From assembly GCF_004027225.2 (NCBI RefSeq), contig NC_044277.2, positions 39,164,305 through 39,228,304 on the forward strand: a stretch of 64,000 nucleotides of DNA. The letters are read 5' to 3'. The notes under the pieces were generated by a model. It was not told where the DNA came from. It did no database searches and saw only the letters and a list, made by a program, of their open reading frames with translations. Shown here piece after piece: positions 14,625 through 22,990 of this stretch; within the stretch, counting starts at the first letter, position 1, and every line of letters begins with the position of its first letter. The position numbers were made by a program, and so were the translations under genes. The stretch is from Strigops habroptila. Taxonomy: Eukaryota > Chordata > Aves > Psittaciformes > Psittacidae.

Positions 14625-16134
14625 ATTTCCTAGCAAAGGTATTCATGGAATTCATTTTCTGAGACAACAAATACCTGCCCAATATTTGCAGCTAGCTCAA
14701 GCTCACAACTATAAAGATCCTTACTAATCTTATTATAAGTTATACTGATCCAAAAGAAAAAAGAAATGTGTAAAATGTGCTGTAAATACAATCCAGGTAT
14801 AAATTTCCAATACAAATACATATACGCACAGGAATAAAGACAGTATCATTCATACATTGAAAGAAATCATGTTGTGGCTAAAATCACACAGAAATACTGA
14901 TTACATTCACACAAACCAATTCAGATATTTGCTATATTTGTAGTATGCTTAAAGATAGCAAACTGATTACCTCAAACATGAAAGTTATAAAAACGTAACT
15001 TCTAGAGCTGGCTCATTCTTTAAACCATTAATGGTATAATTGCTCGCCTGACATTATATAAACTGACTAAGAAGACATTTAAAATGTGTGGAGGTTTTAC
15101 CCCAAAAAAAGATAATTAAAGTAGCAAAGAAGTGAATTTTGTGTGAGTGTACAGTACAAATAAATCATTCCTCCTGCCACCCAGTACAGTATACAAATAT
15201 AGCACACGCTGTAGTGCTCAGACTTCTTCTCTATTTTTGATTCTTACAAATAGGAAACTCCTCCTAGAAATCAAGCCCAGTATATAATATATGACACCCA
15301 ATTTGCCAGTCACACAAACTTATTAAGAATGTTACCATGTACAGTATTTTATTTAAACTATATGGCAGACCATAATAAGCCCATATCGAGTTTGTGATTG
15401 TGCACAAAGTTGAACTTCTTTGTTTTATAGCATCTCTGTAAATATTTTTTAAACCTTTCAGGTTTATAATACAGAAAAAAATCTGCAATATGCTTTGAGG
15501 AAACTTCCTTTCACCAAGAATTTTGACATTTCTGAGCCACCGCTAAATCCAAAAGCTTAAACCTCACAGGAAAGGTTTAGAGGCAAAGGTTAACTTCCGA
15601 CAAGTGGAAATATTTTCTTTCAATTTTCTTTTTATTTTGACTGCTTAATTTTGTATATGATATGTTTAAATTAAGTCAAGGAATCATTTCAAAGTCAAAA
15701 ATTGAAATGCTTTATTAAAAAAATCACTACTTGGCATTCTCAGAAATTTTTCACAAGCTTTTCTTGTAAAAAAATCTTTGATGAAATCAAGATTTCATTA
15801 AGCAAGAAACTTTTCAAGAGCTCCATTCTGTGTTAAAAAAAAAGCTTGTAAAATATTTTTCATTTCTAACTGTAACCTATCACATATAAACCTTTTGGTC
15901 TGCAGCCTATCTCTAATTTAAAACATCCTGTAAAAGGTCTTTTCATGAGCTATAAGATTTAGCAGCTATCAAAATAACTATTCTTATAATAAAAGAATGC
16001 TTATCAGCTTGCACATATCCACCATTATCTGCCCTTCACCCCAAAGGTCAATTTACTAGAAATGTTAAACATTTTCGTCATTCACTTCTTGATTTGAAAT
16101 TCTAATACCTGCAGAGCAGCTGCTATGTAAGGGT

Positions 16135-16698
16135 TGTCCTGGGTTCAGCTATAGCAGTCATTTTTCTCCTTCTTAGTAGCTGGTGCAGGGTTGTGTTTTT
16201 TAACTTTCAGCCTGGGAACAACGCCGATAGCACCGATGTTTTTAGTTGTTGCTAAGTAATGTTTATTCCAACCAAGGACTTTCTCAGTCTTGTGCTTTGC
16301 CAGGGAGGAGGGGAAGCCGGGAGGAAACAGAGACAGGACACCTGACCCAAACTAGCCAAAGGGGTATTCCATACCACAGCACGTCATGCCCAGTATATAA
16401 ACCGAGGGGAGTTACCCGGAAGGCCCAGATCACTGCTCGGGTCGGGCTGGGTGACGGTCGGCGGGTGGTGAGCAATTGTATCCTCTCCCCTTGTTATTTC
16501 ACTAATCATTATTATCATTGGTGGTAGCAGCAGTGGTTTTGCATTATACCTTAGTTACTGGACTGCTCTTATCTCAACCTGTGGGAGTTACATTCTTCCG
16601 ATTCTCCTCCCCATCCCTCCGGGAGCAGGGGGAGGAAGGGGGGGAGTGAGCGAGCGGCTGCGTGGTTCCAAGTTACCGGCTGGGCTCAAACCACGACA
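16135..16698 (+). mobile_element. 5' LTR, 564 bp
   Basis: Starts TGTCCTGGGTTCAGC, ends ACCACGACA, and is almost the same as the 444-1010 LTR, including the absence of the roughly 60-bp segment present in the third LTR. The TATA box (TATATAA, 16394-16400) is intact, so this LTR could in principle still be a promoter for the internal region. Confidence 0.95.
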
Positions 16699-16706
16699 GT
16701 TCTTTG

Positions 16707-16724
16707 TGGTGCCCAATGTGGGGC
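16707..16724 (+). promoter_or_regulatory. retroviral primer binding site, lysine-tRNA-like
   Basis: TGGTGCCCAATGTGGGGC lies 8 bp after the LTR end. It differs from the classical tRNA-Lys(1,2) primer binding site TGGCGCCCAACGTGGGGC at two positions, both C to T at CpG sites, which is the usual decay. Lysine primers are typical of the ERVK/betaretrovirus-like group, whereas the 5-bp target duplications of the sister solo LTRs are more typical of ERVL-type integrases. Confidence 0.8.
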
Positions 16725-16808
16725 ACAAAGGGTTGAGATAACAACAGATCTGACCGAAGTGTGTCTAATCGTATTTGTGATAAGCATTCATTGTTACTAC
16801 TCGTCACA

Positions 16809-17099
16809 ATGGTGATTATTTGGCTCTCAGACTTGTGGCGTTTGATCTCAGAGTTTCAGCATGTTGTACCTTACTTACAGCCACTATTTGCTGTTTTAGT
16901 GTTTATCTGCTGGGGGGCCTGGGCTAAGGTTCTTGTTTCACTGTACTTCATGGTAATGACTTGTAATACAATAAACTCATTGATCATGAAACTGGTCTGG
17001 TTTGTGCTTCCAGCGTGGCCATCACCTCTATACTTTGGGAGGTATATAATGAAATATTTTAGCAATTGCATATCTTTTTTTTTTCTCCTCGGGGGGTAA
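16809..17099 (+). CDS. small hydrophobic open frame in retroviral leader, 96 codons
   Basis: An ATG at 16809 opens 96 codons ending in TAA at 17097-17099; the frame is also open upstream to a GTG at 16761. The predicted product is very hydrophobic, with an N-terminal segment beginning MVIIWLSDLW, a long middle segment around LFAVLVFICWGAW, and a C-terminal CISFFFLLGG stretch encoded by a ten-T run. It therefore looks like a two- or three-pass membrane protein or a leader peptide. It sits between the primer binding site and the larger gag-position frame, with 136 bp between its stop and the next ATG. I recognise no family. Alternatives are a chance frame in a T-rich leader, or the start of a spliced or glycosylated gag-like product. 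Intact length in a decayed element is weak evidence that it was under selection. Confidence 0.4.
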   Translation: MVIIWLSDLWRLISEFQHVVPYLQPLFAVLVFICWGAWAKVLVSLYFMVMTCNTINSLIMKLVWFVLPAWPSPLYFGRYIMKYFSNCISFFFLLGG

Positions 17100-17267
17100 A
17101 CTTACGAAGGAAGCATTCTTTTTCACCCTCAGTTCCCCCACCAGCCTATTTGCAACAGCAGTTGAGAGTTCTGAAGGTTTTAGATGGCCTTTGAATACCC
17201 TTGAAACCTGCCTGCCGATTGTGCTGGGGATCAGCATGTTGCAACACATACGGAGTGTGTTTTACCC

Positions 17268-17322
17268 ACGGCCATCCCGCCCTGGGAACACCCTATTTTG
17301 TCTGATCTCAAAAGTTAAGCAG
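17268..17322 (+). other. 5S-rRNA-like segment inside the retroviral frame
   Basis: Compared from memory with vertebrate 5S rRNA, the 55 bases align without gaps from ACGGCCAT near the 5S 5' end through GTCTGATCTC to AAGTTAAGCAG, which corresponds to the A-box of the internal promoter (AAGCTAAGCAGG). I count about 42 of 55 matches, and most differences are transitions. Similarity fades after the A-box; the 5S C-box is not clearly present. A B-box-like GGTTCAAATC follows at 17328-17337. It is read through in frame by the open frame starting at 17236. Confidence 0.72.
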
Positions 17323-17689
17323 TATGGGGTTCAAATCTGGTCTAGGGTTAGACGACGATATAGGAGGACCACCAAGAGATTTTCCCTGAGGCTGGACAGT
17401 CATGAGTGGCAGGGTGTGTGGGATAGTATGGGCAAGTATCTAGCCCAGTGGGCCCCTCCAGTGCTTTGGAACTTCACCACTGAACAAGTGCAACATCCGG
17501 AAAAACTAGTAAAACACTTAAACGAGGTGTGCTGTCGTCCTGGTTATACCAGAGAGGGACAAACCATGGCAACGTGCTGGGGCTTGGCCTATGCCTACAG
17601 AGCCCTGCTCAACACTATCCAGCACCTTCAAAGGGAAAAAAACGTCTCTGGATCTGATGGCAAAGCAACAGACAATGCAGCTATGCCAA

Positions 17690-18190
17690 CTACAAGCACA
17701 GCAGTTACTCAAACCCTGACCACAACAGACAACACCGCTACTCCAAGTACAGCAGCTACATCAACCCCAGTGACAAGCACAACAGCTACTCAAACCCTGA
17801 CCACAACAGACAACGCAACTACTCCAACTTCAAATACAGCAGCTACACCAACCCCAGTGACAAGCACAGCAGCTACTCAAACCCCAACAGCAACAATGCG
17901 GCTACTCCAAGCACCGCAGCTACACCAACCCCAGTGACAAGCACCGTAGCTACTCAAACCCCGACAGCAACAGACAATGTGGCTACCCCAAGCACTGCAG
18001 CTACACCAACCCCAGTGACAAGCACAGTAGCTACTCAAACCCCAACAGCAACAGTCAACCTGGCTACTCCAAGCACCGCAGCTACACCAACCCCAGTGAC
18101 AAGCACAGTAGCTACTCAAACCCCGACAGCAATAGACAATGCCGCTGTTGGTGTTACTCAACTCCCAAGCACAACAGCTGCACCAACCCT
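17690..18190 (+). repeat. 81-bp coding minisatellite, about six copies
   Basis: The landmark ACCCCAGTGACAAGCAC recurs at 17764, 17851, 17928, 18009 and 18090, with a diverged partial copy before and after. Spacings are 87, 77, 81 and 81 bp: the basic unit is 81 bp (27 codons), one copy has a 6-bp gain and one a 4-bp loss. The encoded unit is almost only Thr, Ala, Pro, Ser, Val and Gln. The 4-bp loss is what frameshifts the host open frame. Confidence 0.92.
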
Positions 18191-18230
18191 GGCAACAGAC
18201 GCTGCAGCCATTTAGATCTTCTTTCATACC

Positions 18231-20611
18231 AAAGCAGACTGAGAAGCCACATTCGGTGTCCCCTACGATCCTGTATTCTTGACTGTAGCTGGGCTAATTC
18301 TCACTTATGGCTATTCTTACTCTCCGCCTTTCCCTACTTGCGACACATACCCTGCTGAAGCCAAACCCATCAGCCAGCCCTGTCCCAAAGTTGAGGTTTG
18401 ACCTTAGGCTTGCCTGGTTTTTAGCTTGTTCTCTGCTTTTTTCATCCTGTGTAAGATGTTTCCCATTTGAGATTAAAGCCATGAAATGAGCAACAATTGT
18501 GCCATTTATTCTCCAAGTCCAGAATCTCGATCCTCGTGTTTCAGAACAGCCATATATTGCCATCATTTTGTTTCCAAACATAGGATGACCGTACTAAGTA
18601 TTCGGCATCAGCCGCTGGTTGCATTGGGCACTTAGAGACGGAGGAGTCACAAGCAAATAAGGTGGTTTCATGAGATAGTCTTCTGCCTGTCTGCCCATAC
18701 ATTCTCCCATTATGACCACATAGAAATCTAAAAGCAAAACAGACAATTATCTGACATCAGTTTCTCATTTGTCTTAAAGAAAATAAAAAAATGTAAATAG
18801 TCTCAGTTTCTAGAAATTTTTAGTGAAAATGAAGTGAGTCTTTGTAAGGCATTTTCTTAAAACTGCTAACCAGCTAGTAAGCAAGTGTTTGGGAAATCAC
18901 AAAAGCAGAAGAAGATACTCTCTTAAAAATAAATAAACAAAACACAATTCACCTTAGCAACAGCCTGCCGCAGCCCCTACAATGCCACACACTGCCTGAT
19001 CCCTTTTGGCAAAGAGGCTCCAAGGTTTGCCACCAAAGCAGGCATTTTACAGGCAGAAACAAAGTTTGGATTTCTCAAGCTCCATGCTCATTAATCCCTT
19101 CCCTTCTCCATTACTCATCTCTGGCTCTTCTTTTGCACAAGCTTTCATGTGACATGTGGCATGTGGAGCCACGGAATGAGCAGGGAGAGGGAAGCCTCTC
19201 CTCCTGCTCTGCACCACAGTCTGCACAGACATCAGGGACCTCATCCATGAAATTGCAAAGTACTGTAAAAACAAAATCTGTTACATAAGCCATCAGAAAC
19301 GTCTCAAAATGAGTCTCAAACTATAGGTAGTACTATGTGGGAAGAGATTCCCTCAGACACAGGAGCTCAGAGGGCTCCCACTGGCATCTGTCTCAGAGGT
19401 ATACGTGCTCGCATTATGTGATAAGATTATGGCCGTGTGGCTGCAGCTTTCTTCCCTGCCATCAGTCTAGGTCTGTATCACACTTGATGTCAGCAAACAT
19501 ATGTAAAAGAGCTTTAGAAAATGGAGGATTTCATTACAGGGGATGAAATTATAGAGCCTTGGCACTATTAAATGCTTGATCTTGTTATAGTTTAGAAGCT
19601 TTAACAACTCATCATCCTTAAGCCAGAATTCCTAGTCCCATTAATGTATTCACACACAGAATACACTAAATTAATTTCTGATATAGTGTTGAGTTTTCCC
19701 GTATCTGTGCTAACAGGACATTGCACAGGGCTATGGCACACTAATACCCATTGAAAAGAAGACTTTCCTACTGACCTGAGAGAAGCAGACTGGGCCTCTT
19801 GGAAATAAAAATGGTAGGGACAAAAATCATCCAGCATCAGCAGCATGCATCCAGCTGAGCACCAGGAGGAACGCAAGATACTTTGGGTTAGAAATAAAAC
19901 AGTGGAAAAAGTAGTCTGAATGTTACAGGAAAATGATATCTAAATCAATACCTAAAGCACGTTTGGTTTTTTTCAGTCTCATGGACTTCTTTTCTTACAT
20001 TGACAAAATGCTTTTCTACTAAATGTGCTGGTGTTCTGACACACATCAGCGCAGCCCTTCTCCCTCCAGAGTGCCACCCTTCTGCAGAAGACTGAAGCAG
20101 ACACACTCCAACACATTTAGATTAGGATACAGCAAACTGATATTGTAAAGTTCAGGGGACCTGATTCTCTGGCACTCATTGTGAGATTATACATGAAAGT
20201 GCAATGGATTGCAAAGTACAGACATTATGCAAACAAATCTAGATGAAGATTATGTACATTAATATTGTAGAAAAAATTTAAGAGTAACCCAGAATCTGTA
20301 AAACAGCAGTTATCACTGGATATAGAGACTGTCTTCAGTTGTTCACAGAAGCTTACAGGAGAAGACAAAAGTCTACCAACTAATAATTATCATAACAATA
20401 AACAATAATTTCTAACAATGCTCAAGGCAAACTGGAGAGTGCGTGGGCCTTCACTAACAAAGACACTTAGAGGCTAGTCATAACAAAAATGCAACCTTGT
20501 GGGCTGAGTTCATATTTGCACTCAGGCTAAGTGTAAAGGAGCAAGTAAATTGACATGTACAAGGTATAAAATGTGGATGATATTAAAAACGAGGGATTTA
20601 TAGAGAGGCAT
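18231..20611. other. intergenic, nothing recognised
   Basis: Unique-looking sequence. The first few hundred bases could still belong to the retroviral element, since its right end could not be fixed. No gene, LINE or further LTR is visible. Confidence 0.5.
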
Positions 20612-20652
20612 TGTTGTGGTTTAACCTCAGTTGACAGCTAAGTACCATACAG
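20612..20652 (-). mobile_element. short LTR remnant, reverse orientation
   Basis: TGTTGTGGTTTAACCTCAG followed by ...CTAAGTACCATAC is the reverse complement of the 3' end of the same general LTR group (LTRs here end ...CTCAAACCACGACA). Only about 40 bp are recognisable before similarity is lost. Confidence 0.5.
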
Positions 20653-21806
20653 TACAGAAAGTATACCAAAAAAAGATGAAGAATAATCATTGGGATATTA
20701 CATTTTATTCTCCTATTTTAATCATAAACATGCAATAAAGGGCAGCTTAAAAAATACAGAGTAAAATCAATCTTAATATGATAGTAAACTTCAGGGAATT
20801 CTTATGGCTTACCAAACGAGCTTCAAAGTGAAAAAGAGCAAACTACCAGCCTCCTGTCAGCTTTGAAACACCCCCTCTTACTTCTGATAACAATATTCAT
20901 TATTACAATCACTGCTCCCCAAATCCAGGGATTGAAACTCTTGTGATTTACTTGTATTAATTTGGCGTGATAACTCTCTCTGACTAACCCATTTTTATGG
21001 GCTGACAAAGGATTGAAACTGGTAAAAAAGCTGTTTCCAGGCGGTTTACACAGTGTCAAAACTGACATGAACTATGAGGGATGCTACACAGCAACATACT
21101 GTCACCACATGCCTATGGGCTTGAGATTGTGGATGATATTTCCCCACCCAGAACAAGTGAGAGATAAAGAAGCTACAGAAGATTTTTAATCCAAAATTCA
21201 AGTAGAGGTTGTACATGTGAGTCCACCAGCTCCTCCACTGCGAACAGGAAGGTTTCCAAAATCACTACTCAGGCTCTGTGAGTCAGGCCATTGTAAAAAC
21301 AATGCTCCATGAGCAGCATATTCATGTTACTAATGATCTTTGCTTTCTCTGGCTGGCTGCTCTTTGTCCCCTAAACACCACCACAGAAATCCTCCCTCTA
21401 CCCACATATGTTCCAGTACTTCACCTCCACAGCATTGCTCATGCTGACCGGCCAGTGCCCCAGGGATGACTGCCAGCTGGATGAGAATAACCAGAGCTTT
21501 GACAGCTGCCCCTATTATAATCTCACTCTCTGTTAAGCACTGACCAGCCTGTGCAGAACTAGTGAAGATTTGCATATTGTGCACATGGTTTGCAAACTTA
21601 CACAAAACAAATAAACAATCCCTTCTGCTTCCTTTAATTAAGAAATCAAGTGAAGATTGGTAGAAGTGAAATTCCTTTTATTTTCCTCTCATTGAGGATA
21701 TTCTGATGTTTACTTTTCAGGTTCTTCTCTTTTTCACTAAGACAGCTAGAACAATACATTCCTTTCTGTTACAGGTAAATTGGAAGATTCATCTTTACAT
21801 GAGCCA

Positions 21807-21857
21807 GAGCTTTAGCAACCACTTTAGCTTTAGCAAAACAGAGCTTTAGCAACCACT
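21807..21857. repeat. direct repeat, 17-bp copies 34 bp apart
   Basis: GAGCTTTAGCAACCACT occurs at 21807-21823 and again at 21841-21857, with another TTTAGC in between. Slippage-type local duplication. Confidence 0.75.
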
Positions 21858-22963
21858 GTGAGGTTGGTGTTACATTTGCACAGGCTGGCATCACTGCTGT
21901 GCTGCAGCCCCTTAGCTCATCTGCTAAAAAGTACTTTCATGGAGAAACAGTATTGTAATGATGCCAGGGACTATGAAGAATATAAAACATAAGTGCTTGA
22001 TGCATGGAATGAGTTAGGGAGAAACTAAATATGCATTTATGTAAGCAGTTGTAAAAGTAAGTATTTTAGGCGAATAAATACAAGCTATGCAGCAGGGGCA
22101 GAATATAACAGAAATGGAGGAGGAAAAACGGAGTGAAAAGATCTCAAACTAAAAAAAATGAGAGGCATGCACCAGAGCACAGAGCTGGCGGCCTTCACCA
22201 TGCATGGCTCAGCCTGGAAACAGCCCCTGTAACAGCAGCTGCCCTTGCAAGCGATCAGCCACTTTCGGATGAAAGAAGAGCAAACAGTGGTGGGAACCTT
22301 TGGTACTTCCACTTACTTACATTGTCACCCACATGACAGGTAACATTGGGAATGAGTGAAAGAGAGTGGCCTCACAAAACCAAAACTTGAGTATGGTCAA
22401 CTGGAAGATTGAAAACTGAAAACATGACCCTGCACTTACCTTTTCCTCTTGGTAGGTCACATCTGCCTTCATACTGCCACTGGGGAAATGTGCACATGGG
22501 TGATTCAAATAATTTTTACTTGCATCTTCTGAAACAATTTTAAAGCTCCCCTCTCCTCCAGTTCCCGCTCTCCAGCTGACCAGTAACACCAGTTCTACGA
22601 GATAATCATCAGGAAAAAACAGTTAGCTGGCACCCTCAAAAGCAAAAAGTGCCCAGCAGAGTTGGGGCATCTGTACAACCTGAAACCACCACTAAGTCAT
22701 TTTAAGAGACAAACTATGCTTCAAATCTGTCTTTCTGGCTGTAACCTATTTGGTCTATTGTTCATTAGGCCTATAGAATATAATCTATAGAACAAAAATT
22801 TTGCAATAAATGGGTAGAAACAGATGTATTGTCGTAGAGGCAATGGGGCTGGATTCACATGGTACTTTACACTAACCCTTTTAAATCCTTGGCTCATAAA
22901 TACTGGAATTATCAGTCTTGCTGGCAGAAGTTAGCCAGCATTTGTGTCCCCTCATGTGTCTGC

Positions 22964-22990
22964 CTTTTTTTCTTTCTTTTTTTTTTTTTT
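22964..22990. repeat. T-rich tract
   Basis: T runs interrupted by two C residues, the longest 14 T. No retroposon body recognised beside it. Confidence 0.8.

Larger units (their letters stand above)
1011..16134. other. intergenic, no gene recognised
   Basis: About 15 kb of AT-rich sequence. Open frames reach at most about 119 codons, overlap on opposite strands, lack any recognisable domain and look like chance. I found no CR1 or LTR copy. Simple or tandem repeats are listed separately (4079-4112, 12388-12443, 13393-13419, 14541-14624). Conserved non-coding elements for the neighbouring PENK gene could be present but cannot be recognised without alignments. Confidence 0.55.
17236..18215 (+). 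pseudogene. retroviral gag-position open frame with Thr/Pro/Ala repeat tail, frameshifted
   Basis: The first ATG in frame is 17236 (the frame is open from 17191). Residues about 11-29 are encoded by a 5S-rRNA-like segment. A basic stretch (RVRRRYRR) and a moderately conserved-looking globular part with several Trp and Cys residues follow, then from about 17690 a repetitive tail built from units such as ATPTPVTST. A 4-bp deletion near 17893-17896, obvious by comparison with the other repeat copies, throws the frame to a TGA at 17935-17937; the original frame remains open beyond the break to TAG at 18213-18215. Position right after the leader suggests a Gag or matrix-like protein with a mucin-like (O-glycosylatable) tail, but I see no zinc knuckle or capsid motif, so the assignment rests on position only. 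It could equally be a novel accessory frame of a non-autonomous element. Confidence 0.6.
16135..18230 (+). mobile_element. 5' part of an endogenous retrovirus (LTR plus partial internal region)
   Basis: In order: complete LTR (16135-16698), lysine-tRNA-like primer binding site (16707-16724), a hydrophobic open frame (16809-17099), and a gag-position open frame with a Thr/Pro/Ala tandem repeat (17236-18215, broken by a 4-bp deletion). No polymerase, protease or envelope sequence and no 3' LTR are visible downstream, so the copy is truncated or belongs to a non-autonomous family. The 3' boundary is uncertain: I place it soon after the stop codon at 18213-18215 because nothing retroviral is recognisable afterwards. 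The 5 bases before the LTR are AGGGT; no matching right-hand duplication was found. The closeness of its LTR to the solo LTR at 444-1010 suggests both came from the same burst of insertion. Confidence 0.85.

Noticed and set aside
17328..17337. A tRNA gene suggested by the B-box-like GGTTCAAATC
   Set aside because: No cloverleaf, anticodon arm or A-box at the right tRNA distance; better explained with the 5S-like segment or as chance.
17690..18190. CRISPR-like array because of regular 81-bp repeats
   Set aside because: The whole unit repeats without unique spacers, it is coding, and the genome is a bird's.
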